A stretch of 64,000 nt of DNA from CAMLIZ01 sp040758375 (GCA_040758375.1 JBFLWE010000007.1:1-64000); one strand, 5' to 3'; positions 40,519 to 49,177 are shown, counted from the first letter of the stretch. The notes: generated by a model from the sequence alone, not told the origin. Program-made: numbers and translations.

Positions 40519-41837
40519 AGCAATCCAGCCTCTCTCAGGAAACGATTGGCCTCGCTTCTCATGCCAGTCGAGATGCTCTCCCAGGTGTGGGCCGGGAAGT
40601 CCTTGGGCAGCCGTTGCTCTACCCGCGCGAGCACGTCCTCGACGCTGCTGACGAGCTCGATCATCGCGGCCCACACCGCCTCGCCGCCGTGCCTGGACGC
40701 CAGTTGCTGCCAGTGGCGCGCCTGGATCGTGTGGAACAGGTAGTGCGCGTTCTTCGAGCGCACGGCCATCGCCAGACCCGCCTTGCGCGGCCTGAACTGG
40801 TTGGCATCGTCGCCGTAGTAGGGCCACATCGACAGGACGTCATAGAGCGGCGTCATCCGATAGGCGTCGCCACGATCGAGATAGATCGAGAAGTTCTTGG
40901 CGTGGCCGTCGGTGGCCGCCATCAGCAGGAACGCCAGCTGCGTGAGCAGGAAGAGCATCGTGTCCTCACGGTCGGTACTGCCCTGTAGCAGCTGCAGGCA
41001 CTTCTGCATGCCGGGGCCGCCGCCTTGTTCGTACTTCTGGTCCGGCGCGACGCCGAGCGCCTGGCAGAAGTCCTCCTGAGGCAGCCGGGCGATCCACGTC
41101 CGCTTGTCCATCCACTCGCGGTCGAAGCGCTCGACGACCAGCACGGTCTGGCCGCCGAAGGTCTCCATCGACGTGGTGGCGACGGGCAGGCCGAGCTCCG
41201 CGACGATCTGCGCGCACAGCCATTCGTTCTGGACCGAGTCCGATGCATCGACCCGCTTCGACCCTCCGATGAGACCCGGCGGCAGCTTGATGATGTGGGT
41301 GGTGGGTGTGGCGCCATGCGGCCGGCACCATCGGCCCTTCCACCGGGTGAGCGCGGTCTTCTCCTGGGCGCCGGCGATGGAGATGCGGAAGAGGTCGTCG
41401 TTGTGGATCGACCCGGGGTCGGTGTCCGACGGTACCGCCTGCAATAGGTCGACGATCTGCGCCTCGGTCAGCGGATCGCAGTCGATCCGATCCCAACCCT
41501 CGGGGGTGACGCCCTCGCGCAGGAGCTGCACGGCACCCACGCATTCCCGGCCGATGGCCTCCAGCAGGTCGAAGATCTCGCCTGAGCGCAGTCCGAAGCG
41601 CCGGCGCAGCCGCGAGCGGATCCGTTCGTTGTCCGGCAGGAGGTTGTCGAAGTAGTTGCGGACCTCCTGGCCCTTGAGCTCCAGTGAGCCGCTGATCGGC
41701 AGCGAGAGCGACAGCGATCGCCGGCGGGGCGACTCCAGCCAGGACGGGTCGTAGCGGAAGGCGTGCGAGTTCCGGTCGACGAGCCAGGTGCCGACCAGCT
41801 CGCCGTTCATCCAGGCGTTGAGCGACCGGGTCACCAC
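40515..41837 (-). CDS. hipA: HipA-type serine/threonine kinase toxin
   Basis: A 440-residue HipA. The N-terminal coupling domain (LNAWMNGELVGTWLVD...) is followed by the kinase core with ISIAGAQEKTAL (ATP-binding loop region), QNEWLCAQIVAELGLPVA, the catalytic ATDGHAKNFSIYL and the metal-binding TPLYDVLSMWPY. All look intact. The GTG start at 41837 overlaps the hipB stop. HipA relatives phosphorylate aminoacyl-tRNA synthetases such as GltX and induce dormancy; the target here is not known. Confidence 0.92.
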   Translation of the reverse strand: MVTRSLNAWMNGELVGTWLVDRNSHAFRYDPSWLESPRRRSLSLSLPISGSLELKGQEVRNYFDNLLPDNERIRSRLRRRFGLRSGEIFDLLEAIGRECVGAVQLLREGVTPEGWDRIDCDPLTEAQIVDLLQAVPSDTDPGSIHNDDLFRISIAGAQEKTALTRWKGRWCRPHGATPTTHIIKLPPGLIGGSKRVDASDSVQNEWLCAQIVAELGLPVATTSMETFGGQTVLVVERFDREWMDKRTWIARLPQEDFCQALGVAPDQKYEQGGGPGMQKCLQLLQGSTDREDTMLFLLTQLAFLLMAATDGHAKNFSIYLDRGDAYRMTPLYDVLSMWPYYGDDANQFRPRKAGLAMAVRSKNAHYLFHTIQARHWQQLASRHGGEAVWAAMIELVSSVEDVLARVEQRLPKDFPAHTWESISTGMRSEANRFLREAGLL

Positions 41838-42202
41838 GAGCCCTTCTTGGGGCGGGCCACGAAGGTACGACGGGATGCGGGCTTGACCTCGGGCGGTCTG
41901 CTGGGTGGCTTGGGCTGTGGCCCGGTGGCCTTCGGCTTCGAGGCCTTGGCTGCGGGGGCGCCGGTGTCGGCCGGCGCGGCCGCTTCCTCCTGCAGGGTCA
42001 GCGAGACACCCAGCACGGACAGCAGCTTCATCAACTGCTCGAAGTTGACGAGGCCCGGATTGGCTTCGATCTCTGCGATCCTCGCCTGGCTGACGCCGAT
42101 GAGTGCGCCTAGCTGGGCCTGAGTCAGGCCATGCCGCTTTCTCAGCGCCCGCAGATGCTGGCGGAGTTGATCAGGGAAGCGGATGGGGAAGAGGGCGGCC
42201 AT
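41831..42202 (-). CDS. hipB: HipB-type antitoxin, XRE HTH protein
   Basis: A 123-residue protein. The HTH lies at residues 12-70 (LRQHLRALRKRHGLTQAQLGALIGVSQARIAEIEANPGLVNFEQLMKLLSVLG). A Pro/Lys/Ala-rich tail of about 45 residues (APAAKASKPKATGPQPKPPS...) is longer than in E. coli HipB and may mediate toxin binding. It overlaps hipA by 7 bp, giving the usual antitoxin-first order. It should repress its own promoter with HipA as co-repressor. Confidence 0.9.
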   Translation of the reverse strand: MAALFPIRFPDQLRQHLRALRKRHGLTQAQLGALIGVSQARIAEIEANPGLVNFEQLMKLLSVLGVSLTLQEEAAAPADTGAPAAKASKPKATGPQPKPPSRPPEVKPASRRTFVARPKKGSW

Positions 42203-42602
42203 GACACATCTTATAAGCCAAGGCCTTTGAAGGCAACAAACAAGCTATAGCAAGTTTCATGAGAATATTGGACCTGGCAAATAGTGTGGCTACGTCACCT
42301 GCAGGTGATGCGAGATGGGCGAGTCCTCCGCGAGCCGTCTCGCTTCGAAGTTGAAACGATGCGAGAACTGATCGCAGCGCTCACGGGGAGAAGCCAAGCC
42401 CGCGGGCACGATCGGTGCGGGTGAAGGCGCCGATTCACGAGACCGAGGCGCCAGATGCCCTGCGCGAAGGAGTTGGCCCCACAACGTCAGCGAGATCCCG
42501 GCATGCCGACTCGACTGAGGTCCTGCGACCGACGCAGACCGTGCAGCACCCTCGGGGCTCGAGCAAGTCCGTTTCGCGCAAGCATGAGGTCTCGTGCTGA
42601 CC
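42203..42602. other. Gene-free right end of the island
   Basis: About 400 bp without a convincing gene between hipB and the right attachment site. It contains the hipBA promoter and a perfect 14-bp palindrome, TCACCTGCAGGTGA (42295-42308), of unknown role. The short open frames present look like composition artefacts. Confidence 0.6.
42210..42251 (-). promoter_or_regulatory. hipBA promoter/operator region
   Basis: Read leftward: TTGCCT, about 16 bp, then ATAAGA near 42209-42214 fit -35/-10 boxes just before the hipB ATG. Two short palindromes lie here, CTTATAAG (42210-42217) and GCTATAGC (42244-42251), either of which could be bound by HipB. Confidence 0.45.
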
Positions 42603-42625
42603 TTCGATGCCGCCCTTGGCCACCA
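42603..42625 (+). repeat. Right attachment site (duplicated tRNA-Phe 3' end)
   Basis: TTCGATG followed by CCGCCCTTGGCCACCA. It matches the tRNA-Phe end (25705-25727) in 22 of 23 positions, with 16 identical bases in a row through the CCA. It lies directly before the displaced tRNA terminator. Confidence 0.88.
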
Positions 42626-42634
42626 GATCTCTCG

Positions 42635-42672
42635 AGAAGCCCCGCACGGTTCGCCGCGCGGGGCTTCTTGCT
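42635..42672 (+). terminator. Displaced native terminator of tRNA-Phe
   Basis: AGAAGCCCCGC, a 12-nt loop and GCGGGGCTTCT form a perfect 11-bp stem, followed by a T-rich stretch (TGCTTTT). It sits 10 bp after the right attachment site, where the tRNA terminator would have been before insertion. Confidence 0.85.
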
Positions 42673-42815
42673 TTTGCGGCCGCTTTGCGCTGCCGATCGC
42701 CGCGGCCGCTGGTGCAATGGGCACGGCGGGGCTATAACCATCCAGGCCTTGCGGCGTGGTACGGCAAGACGGCCCACGCGCAAGAACCGGAGCACCGCTG
42801 CGGAGGGAGGTTCCC

Positions 42816-45047
42816 ATGCGACGCATGTTTGCGGCTCTGCTGGTCGGCCTGGCGCTTTGTGCGGCCGGGCCCACCCGGGCCATCGAAGACCCGGCTGTGG
42901 AGGTGTCCTTCGCCGACTTGATCGTCGACGGCAAGACGGCGCAGGCGCAAACCTGGGTGGTGGCGCGCAACCGCGCGGCAGAGCCCGTGAAGTTGCGCTT
43001 GCTGCTGCACGACTTCGTCAGCACCACCACCTTCCGGGCGCTGGGTACGCGCGCGCAGTTCCTTGCCGAGGGTCAGCAGCCGGCCGAGTCGGGTGGGGCC
43101 CCGTTTTTCGAGAGGGAGCTCAAGGGCGGCGAGGTGCTCAGGCTGCGGCTGCAGGTCGACAACCTCTGGGAAGCCGGCGAAGCGACGAGCGCGCTGATGG
43201 TCAACGACGCCGCGCGCAGCATCCGCGCCGTGTCGGTCCAACATCCGTTTGCGGTGTCCGCGTTGCTCGACACGGCCGATCCCCCGGTGCTGACGCTGCA
43301 GCGCGGAGTCAAGCGCCAGCTCATCCTGAAGAACGACGATGGCGTGACCTACCCGGTCCGATGGGCGGTCACCCTGCGCGAGGCGGGCGCCACCTTGGAG
43401 GGCAGGGCCATGCTCTGGCCGCGCAGCGCCACGCCGATCGAGCTGACCGCTCCCGACAGCTGGTTCGACAGCCCGCTCGAAGGCGTGTTCAAGAACGTCG
43501 CCCGGCCCGGGACGATCCTGCTGCGTTTCGATGCGCCGCTGCAGGCGGCCCCCGCGCCGCTGGCCAGCAGGACGCAGCAGGTCGAGCTGCGCCTGGCCCA
43601 CTGGCCCAAGGAGCAGCGCTCGCTCTGGAGCAACCTGCTGCTGCTGCTGGTGCTCTCGGCCGGCGGGCTGACCTCGTTGCTGCTCGGGCTGTCCATTCCC
43701 AACCGGCTGGCGCGCATCGACTTGCGGCGCAAGCTGCACCAGGTGCTGGTCGAGACGCGCGCGATCTCGGCGCAGGCCCCATCCCTGCTGCGGGTGGCCT
43801 TGCGCGTGGAACGCCTGCGGCTGGAGGAGCAGGTCAAGGCGCTGGGCACCTTCAGCGCCGAGACGCAGGAAGAGCTGCGCAAGGCGGGCGTGGACGTGGA
43901 CGCGATGCGCAAGCGCGTGGCCGCGGCCAACCGCCTGGACGACACGGTGCGGCTGCTCACGCCGCTGAAGCGCCTGACCTCGGCCGCGCCGCCCTCGCGC
44001 ATCGACACGGCCGAGCGCAGGGTGCGCGACGCGGCGGCGCTGCTGGCCAAGGCCAACGTGGCCGACGCCGAGCTGCAGCGCGCCGACGAGCTGATCCAGG
44101 AGGCGGCAGTGATCGCCAACGCGCCGATCGCGCGCGACGAGGCGTTCGGCAAGAGCCTGTTCCAGCAGTTGGCCGAACTACGCGCCAACTACGACGCCTA
44201 CGGCAAGACGCCGGGGCTGAAGCCGCTGCTCGACCGCAGCCAGGCCGAGTTGCCCGACTTGTTCGGCATGCTGGGGGCGGGCGGGCCGCAGAGCGAAGCC
44301 GATGTCCACCCCGGCAAATACCACTGGGTGGACATGAGCGTGCAAAAACTCTATGTGCTGCGCCACTACCTGCTGCGCCTGGCCGATGCGCGAGCCGATG
44401 CGGCGCGCAAGGCGCGCATCGAGGCGGCGGGGCAGCACCTGTACCCCCTGCTTCGCATGCAGGACTGGTACTCGCTGGACATCGCGCGCAACCTGCGCCG
44501 GCAGTGCGAGCAGAACGTGTTCGTGGCCGACGTGGAGGCGGAGCTCGCCGCGCAGCCGCCGAGGGTGCGCGTCGATGTCGACCCCGTGTCGCCGGTCGCC
44601 AACGAGCCGGCGCGCCTGCGCATCCGCTTCACCGACCCGCGCTTCGACGAGTGCGAGGCGCGCCGGCTCATCCATTGCCAGTGGGATTTCCCCGCCGAGG
44701 TGGGCTCCGAGGCCGGCTGGGAGATCGTTCACTACTTCCGGTCTTCCGGCGAGGCGAAGTTCAGGGTCAGCTTCGCGTCGCCGTCGTCGCTGGGCAGCGG
44801 CGGCGCATGGTCGGTCGAGCACCAGGTGGGGCTGGTGCAAAGGGCCAGCTCAAGCTGGTGGCAGAAAGACCGCAACCGCGTGGAGCTGGGCCGCCTGTTC
44901 CTGGCGCTGTTCCTCGCGATGCTGGCCTTGCTGGCCGGCGCGCGCGAGGAACTGCTCAAGCTCGACCTGCTGCCCGGGCTGGTGGCGGTGTTCCTGATCG
45001 GCGTGGGCGCCGACGCGGTGAAGAACCTGTTCGCGAAGAAGTCGTGA
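42816..45047 (+). CDS. Large unknown membrane-anchored protein
   Basis: A 743-residue protein with a strong GGAGGGAGG site before ATG 42816. A signal peptide (MRRMFAALLVGLALCAAGPTRA) is followed by an extracytoplasmic beta-rich region (about 25-270), then a membrane helix (about 273-295, LLLLLVLSAGGLTSLLLGLSI). A long helical, coiled-coil-like cytoplasmic region with many charged residues follows (about 300-560), then a region with RIRFTDPRFDECEARRLIHCQWDF and two C-terminal membrane helices (about 690-735). I do not recognise the family. It is the first gene after the island on the native chromosome. Confidence 0.75.
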   Translation: MRRMFAALLVGLALCAAGPTRAIEDPAVEVSFADLIVDGKTAQAQTWVVARNRAAEPVKLRLLLHDFVSTTTFRALGTRAQFLAEGQQPAESGGAPFFERELKGGEVLRLRLQVDNLWEAGEATSALMVNDAARSIRAVSVQHPFAVSALLDTADPPVLTLQRGVKRQLILKNDDGVTYPVRWAVTLREAGATLEGRAMLWPRSATPIELTAPDSWFDSPLEGVFKNVARPGTILLRFDAPLQAAPAPLASRTQQVELRLAHWPKEQRSLWSNLLLLLVLSAGGLTSLLLGLSIPNRLARIDLRRKLHQVLVETRAISAQAPSLLRVALRVERLRLEEQVKALGTFSAETQEELRKAGVDVDAMRKRVAAANRLDDTVRLLTPLKRLTSAAPPSRIDTAERRVRDAAALLAKANVADAELQRADELIQEAAVIANAPIARDEAFGKSLFQQLAELRANYDAYGKTPGLKPLLDRSQAELPDLFGMLGAGGPQSEADVHPGKYHWVDMSVQKLYVLRHYLLRLADARADAARKARIEAAGQHLYPLLRMQDWYSLDIARNLRRQCEQNVFVADVEAELAAQPPRVRVDVDPVSPVANEPARLRIRFTDPRFDECEARRLIHCQWDFPAEVGSEAGWEIVHYFRSSGEAKFRVSFASPSSLGSGGAWSVEHQVGLVQRASSSWWQKDRNRVELGRLFLALFLAMLALLAGAREELLKLDLLPGLVAVFLIGVGADAVKNLFAKKS

Positions 45048-45083
45048 CGCGGATTCGCTGCCCGCGCCGGCGCGGCGCGGAGG

Positions 45084-45446
45084 CTACAGCTCCACCAGCC
45101 CCTTGAAGCCGCCCCAGAACATGCGCATGCCGTCGAACGGCAGCGTCTTCGGGTCCATCATGTCCTTCAGGCGCGGGTCTTCCATCACCTTGGCGTTGAT
45201 GCGGTCGCGCGCCTCGCGCGACTCGAACAGGATCCACGAGAACACCACGGTCTCGTCGTCCTTCAGCTGCACCGCCTGCGGGAACGAGGTCACCTTGCCG
45301 GGCTTCACGTCGTCGGCCACGCATTCCCAGTATTCGAGCGCGCCGTGGTCCTTCCACACCTTGCCGGCCTTTTCGGCCATCTGGCGGTAGGCCTCCAGGT
45401 TGCGGGTGGGAACGGGAACCACATAGCCATCCACGTAGTGCGTCAT
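45084..45446 (-). CDS. DUF1428 protein
   Basis: A 120-residue DUF1428 (YbaA-like, dimeric alpha/beta barrel) protein: YVDGYVVPVPTRNLEAYR at the start, GALEYWECVADDV, and PFDGMRMFWGGFK near the end are the family blocks. It is a cytoplasmic protein of unknown function, probably monocistronic, divergent from the M35 protease. Confidence 0.9.
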   Translation of the reverse strand: MTHYVDGYVVPVPTRNLEAYRQMAEKAGKVWKDHGALEYWECVADDVKPGKVTSFPQAVQLKDDETVVFSWILFESREARDRINAKVMEDPRLKDMMDPKTLPFDGMRMFWGGFKGLVEL

Positions 45447-45750
45447 CTCGGTCTCCTTGAAGTCTGCGATGAAAAGAGCTCAGGCGGCCGGGCCGTGCCG
45501 CGGGTTGCAGGCCGCTGCTCGTCAACACGACGAACGGGGCGCAGGCCAATCGACACGCCAATCGTTACCGAGTGTTGTCGGTCCTGGCCCGGAGCGTCCA
45601 AGTTCCGACCGTGGAACGCCAGCCGGCGGCCGCTAGGGGCCGGCCCGGATGTGGCGGGCCGCGGCCGCTCCTAGATTGGCCCGCTCCGCCTCCGTGGCCC
45701 ACACGCGCGCGCGGCGGCGGCCCATCCCCTCGTCCCACAAGGAGTTTGCG
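45447..45750. other. Divergent intergenic region, DUF1428 / M35 protease
   Basis: About 300 bp with no gene seen. It must hold promoters for both flanking genes; no clear -35/-10 pair or operator stood out. A GC-rich hairpin-forming stretch with two GCGGCCGCTA/G-like blocks lies at about 45625-45675. Confidence 0.5.
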
Positions 45751-46812
45751 ATGCGTTCCTTTGCAACATGGGCGGCCGTGGCCGTCGTGGCGTCGGCCTC
45801 CGCCGGCGTGCAGGCGGCCCAGCAGGACCGGCTGGACGTGCGGCTGTCGACGGCCCAGCCGGTGGTGCACGGCGACGTGGACATCACCATCGACATGAGC
45901 ATCACCAACATCTCGTCGCACCCGGTGCTGATGCACAAGTGGCAGCTGCCTTCGGGCGACATGCAGGGCCCGCTGTTCCGCATCACGCGCGAAGACGGCA
46001 GCCTGGTGCGCTACACCGGCCGCCTCGTCAAGCGCGCCGCGCCGCGGGCCGCCGACCGGGTGCTGCTGCAGCCCGGCCAGACGCTGGTGTTCCAGGTCGA
46101 GCTCACCGGCGTGTACGACCTGTCGCGCGACGGCCGCTACGCCATCGAATACGTGGGCCACGAGCGGCGCGGCGACGCGGTCGCGGCGGCCGCGACCAGC
46201 GCGCCGCTGTACCTGTGGTTGAGCGGGCGCAGCGGCCTCGGCGCCGAGCCGCTGGCTGCCGCGCCGCAGGCCGCCCCTGACGCACGCCCGCAAGCCGGCA
46301 GCATCAGCTACACCGGCGCCTGCAGCGCCTCGCAGAAGACCACGCTGCAAAACGCGGTGAACGCCGCGCGCAACTACGCCAACGAGTCCGCTGCCTACCT
46401 CAACCGCACGCCCAGCGCGACGCAGCGCTACGTCAAGTGGTTCGGCGCCTTCACCACCAGCCGCTGGGGCACGGCGCGCACGCACTTCAACAACATCCAG
46501 AGTGCGTTCAACAACGCTGCGCTCACGCTCGACTGCTCCTGCCGCGAAAGCGCCTATGCCTACGTGTACCCCAACCAGCCGTACAAGATCTACCTGTGCA
46601 ATGCGTTCTGGGGCGCGCCGATGACCGGCACCGACTCCAAGGGCGGCACGCTGATCCACGAGATGTCGCACTTCAACGTGGTGGCCGGCACCGACGACTG
46701 GGCCTACGGGCAGAGCGCCGCCGCGCGGCTCGCACGCAGCAACCCCACGCGTGCGCTGGACAACGCCGACAACCACGAATACTTCGCGGAGAACACGCCG
46801 GCGCTACCCTGA
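45751..46812 (+). CDS. Secreted M35-type (deuterolysin-like) metalloprotease
   Basis: A 353-residue protein. A signal peptide (to about AGVQA|AQQ) is followed by an N-terminal beta domain (about 25-150) and a C-terminal catalytic domain (about 180-353). The catalytic domain has HEMSHF (H303, E304, H307) and GTDDWAYG (D315/D316), the aspzincin pattern of M35 lysine-specific or deuterolysin enzymes. ACSASQKTTLQNAVNAARNYA opens this domain, as in the family. AAGGAG precedes the ATG. The next gene, 4 bp downstream, encodes a lone homologue of the N-terminal domain. Confidence 0.9.
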   Translation: MRSFATWAAVAVVASASAGVQAAQQDRLDVRLSTAQPVVHGDVDITIDMSITNISSHPVLMHKWQLPSGDMQGPLFRITREDGSLVRYTGRLVKRAAPRAADRVLLQPGQTLVFQVELTGVYDLSRDGRYAIEYVGHERRGDAVAAAATSAPLYLWLSGRSGLGAEPLAAAPQAAPDARPQAGSISYTGACSASQKTTLQNAVNAARNYANESAAYLNRTPSATQRYVKWFGAFTTSRWGTARTHFNNIQSAFNNAALTLDCSCRESAYAYVYPNQPYKIYLCNAFWGAPMTGTDSKGGTLIHEMSHFNVVAGTDDWAYGQSAAARLARSNPTRALDNADNHEYFAENTPALP

Positions 46813-46816
46813 GGGC

Positions 46817-47332
46817 ATGGCCCGGCTCCCTGTCTTGCTGACCATGCTGGCCTGTGCAGCCCCCGCGTTGGCCCACGAGGGCCTGCAGTGCAGCCTGCAG
46901 GCGCCCGCGCGCGCCGAGGCGGGTGCGGCCTTGCCGCTGCGCTTCACGCTCACCAACGCGGGCGCGGCCGCGGTGTGGGTGCTGACCTGGAACACGCCGT
47001 TCGAGCGCCAGGGCTGGTTGGCGCCCTACGTCGAGCTCACGCGCGACGGCGTGCCGGTGCGCTATCAGGGGCCGGCGATGAAGCGCGGCGAGCCGTCCGC
47101 GGAGCACTACCTGAGGCTCGAACCCGGCGCATCGCGTACCGCCGAGGTGGACCTCGCGCTGCCGTTCGACCTGTCGCGCCCCGGGCGCTACCGCGTGCAG
47201 CCGCGCCTGCAGTTGCACGACGTGGCGGGTGCGGCGGCCCGCGTGCCGCGCCCGCGCAGCGCCCACACGGGACGGCGCCTGCCGTGCAACGCGGTGGAGT
47301 TCGATCTCGTGGCGGCCGCCGGCCGCGGGTGA
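46817..47332 (+). CDS. Secreted stand-alone homologue of the protease N-terminal domain
   Basis: A 171-residue protein with a signal peptide (LLTMLACAAPALA|HEG). Its mature part lines up by eye with the N-terminal domain of the M35 protease just upstream: TRDGVPVRYQGPAMKRG / TREDGSLVRYTGRLVKRA, then LEPGASRTAEVDL / LQPGQTLVFQVEL, then PFDLSRPGRYRV / VYDLSRDGRYAI. It lacks the catalytic domain. An inhibitor or folding helper of the protease is a reasonable guess. It begins 4 bp after the protease stop. Function is inference. Confidence 0.75.
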   Translation: MARLPVLLTMLACAAPALAHEGLQCSLQAPARAEAGAALPLRFTLTNAGAAAVWVLTWNTPFERQGWLAPYVELTRDGVPVRYQGPAMKRGEPSAEHYLRLEPGASRTAEVDLALPFDLSRPGRYRVQPRLQLHDVAGAAARVPRPRSAHTGRRLPCNAVEFDLVAAAGRG

Positions 47333-47393
47333 CGCACCGGGGCGTACGGCCAAATCGCATATCGTTGCGCCTTCGCAGCCACCGAAGGCCCCG

Positions 47394-48455
47394 ATGCCCT
47401 CCGACACGCCCCGCGACCTCACCCGCACGCTGCTCGCCACGCTGTTCCTCGGCGCGCTGATCTACGCGTCGGTCCGGATCCTGCGCCCGTTCATCGTGCC
47501 GGCGATCTGGGCCACGATGATCGTGGTGGTGACCTGGCCCACGATGCTGAAGCTGCAGCAGCGCTTGTGGGGGCGGCGCGCATTGGCCGTGCTGGTGATG
47601 AGCCTGATCCTGCTGCTGTCGATCGCGCTGCCGCTGACCTTGGCGGTGGGGGCCTTGGCGCTCAATGCCGACGAGATCGTGGAGTGGGTGAGGTCGCTCA
47701 CCGCGGTGCGCCTGCCCACGCTGCCCGGTTGGCTGGCCGACCTGCCCTACGTGGGCCCGCGCCTGGCGGAGGCCTGGCAGCAGTGGGCGGCCGCCGGCAT
47801 GGAAGGCCTGCTCGCCAGGCTGCAGCCTTACACCCGCGACCTGACGCGCTGGACGCTCTCGCGCGCGGGCAATGCCGGCTTCGTGATCCTGGAGTTCCTG
47901 CTCACGCTGGTGCTGGCCGCGGTGATGTACGCCGGCGGCGAGCATGCGGCCTCGCTCGCGCGCCGCTTCGGCCGGCGGCTGGCCGGCGAGCATGGCGAGC
48001 AGTCGGTGGCGCTGGCCGCGCGCGCGATCCGCGGCGTGGCGCTGGGCGTGGGCGTCACGGCGCTGGTGCAGTCGCTGCTGGGCGGGCTGGGCCTGGTGAT
48101 CGTGGGCGTGCCGTTCGCGGGGCTGCTCACGGCCTTGATGTTCGTGCTGTGCCTGGCGCAGATCGGCCCGTCGCCGGTGCTGCTGGGCTCGGTGGTGTGG
48201 GTGTTCTGGAGCGGGGCCACCGGCTGGAGCATCTTTCTGCTGGTGTGGGCCGTGGTGGTGAGCACCATGGACAACGTGCTGCGCCCCTGGCTCATCCAGC
48301 GCGGCGGCGCCGACATGCCGCTGCTGCTGGTGTTCGCCGGCGTGATCGGCGGGCTGCTCGCGTTCGGCGTGGTGGGCATCTTCGTCGGGCCGGTGGTGCT
48401 GGCCGTGGCCTACACCTTGCTGCAGGCCTGGATCGACTATGGACCGCCCGCGTAG
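47394..48455 (+). CDS. AI-2E family transporter (YdiK/TqsA-like)
   Basis: A 353-residue inner-membrane protein with about eight hydrophobic segments. LRPFIVPAIWATMIVVVTWP at the start, GVALGVGVTALVQSLLGGLGLVIVGVPFAGLL, and TMDNVLRPWLIQRGGADMPLLLVFAGVIGGLLAFGVVGIFVGPVVLAV are the family blocks. ATG 47394 follows the preceding gene by 61 bp. Members export AI-2 or ions; the substrate is not deducible. Confidence 0.92.
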   Translation: MPSDTPRDLTRTLLATLFLGALIYASVRILRPFIVPAIWATMIVVVTWPTMLKLQQRLWGRRALAVLVMSLILLLSIALPLTLAVGALALNADEIVEWVRSLTAVRLPTLPGWLADLPYVGPRLAEAWQQWAAAGMEGLLARLQPYTRDLTRWTLSRAGNAGFVILEFLLTLVLAAVMYAGGEHAASLARRFGRRLAGEHGEQSVALAARAIRGVALGVGVTALVQSLLGGLGLVIVGVPFAGLLTALMFVLCLAQIGPSPVLLGSVVWVFWSGATGWSIFLLVWAVVVSTMDNVLRPWLIQRGGADMPLLLVFAGVIGGLLAFGVVGIFVGPVVLAVAYTLLQAWIDYGPPA

Positions 48456-48572
48456 CGCCTGCGGCGCTTCGCCAAGACGCGTGTGGTGGGGCGCACGCTC
48501 GGCGGGCCGCACGGCGCGGCCGGTGGTGGTCCCGTAGACTGGCCGGCTTCAGGACCAGCGAGAAAACGCAAG

Positions 48573-48851
48573 GTGAAACTCAGGCCCACCCTTTTCACGG
48601 CAGCCCTTGCGGGGTCCGTCGCCGGCATGGCGATGCCGCTTTTGTGGCTGCGCCTGGCCAACGACAGCGTCAGCTTGGTGATCGCCTTCCTGCTCGTCGT
48701 GGCGCTCCCCGTGCATGCGTTTGTCGTCGGCTTTGACCGCCGCCGGGAGACCCAGGCAGGAGCTGTCGATACGCCGTTGCTCAAGCGCGGGGGCGCATGG
48801 CTGCTGGCCGCCGTGGTGACGGCCGCAGTGACGAGGGGGCTGTATGCGTGA
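48573..48851 (+). CDS. Small hypothetical membrane protein
   Basis: A 92-residue protein with three hydrophobic segments (LFTAALAGSVAGMAMPLLWL; VSLVIAFLLVVALPVHAFVVGF; AWLLAAVVTAAVTRGLYA). The GTG at 48573 is chosen because upstream in-frame residues are not membrane-like. No family recognised. It may be transcribed with the AI-2E gene. Confidence 0.6.
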   Translation: MKLRPTLFTAALAGSVAGMAMPLLWLRLANDSVSLVIAFLLVVALPVHAFVVGFDRRRETQAGAVDTPLLKRGGAWLLAAVVTAAVTRGLYA

Positions 48852-48904
48852 CGCGCGGCAGTAGCATTGCGCGCCGCAGGAAACCAACCAAGGGAGCGCA
48901 CCGC

Positions 48905-49177
48905 ATGGCCATCGAAATCCCGAAGGAAGCGCGCAAGGAGGCGGTCACCTCGATCGAGCGCTACTTCAAGGAGAACATGGACGAGCCCATCGGCAACATC
49001 GCCGCCGGCGGTCTGCTGTCGTTCTTTCTCGAAGAGATCGGCCCGCTGGTCTACAACAAGGCCGTCGCCGACGTGCAGGAGCGCCTGCAGGCCCGCATCA
49101 TGGAGCTCGACATCGAGATCCACGAAGACGAGTTCTCCTACTGGCGCAAGTTCGAGCGCCAGCGCAAGGCGAAGTGA
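48905..49177 (+). CDS. DUF2164 protein
   Basis: A 90-residue acidic helical protein. IEIPKEARKEAVTSIERYFKENMDEPIGNIAAGGLLSFFLEEIGPLVYNKAVADVQERLQ is the DUF2164 pattern. AGGGAG precedes the ATG. Function unknown; common in Proteobacteria. Confidence 0.9.
   Translation: MAIEIPKEARKEAVTSIERYFKENMDEPIGNIAAGGLLSFFLEEIGPLVYNKAVADVQERLQARIMELDIEIHEDEFSYWRKFERQRKAK

Larger units (their letters stand above)
25705..42625. mobile_element. Genomic island inserted at tRNA-Phe
   Basis: Bounded by a 23-bp direct repeat of the tRNA-Phe 3' end (25705-25727 and 42603-42625, one mismatch). Inside are a lysis-cassette remnant, a type I restriction-modification operon with extra domains, a broken tyrosine integrase, an AlpA-type regulator and hipBA. 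The sequence looks visibly less GC-rich than the flanks, though I did not compute this. The integrase lesions suggest the element can no longer move by itself. Confidence 0.88.

Noticed and set aside
42290..43030. Minus-strand frame crossing the right attachment site
   Set aside because: It spans the island border and the displaced terminator, and has no recognisable protein features.
42455..45106. Plus-strand open frame of about 880 codons in another frame over the unknown membrane protein
   Set aside because: Arg/Gly/Ala-rich shadow; the chosen frame has a strong ribosome-binding site, signal peptide and membrane helices.
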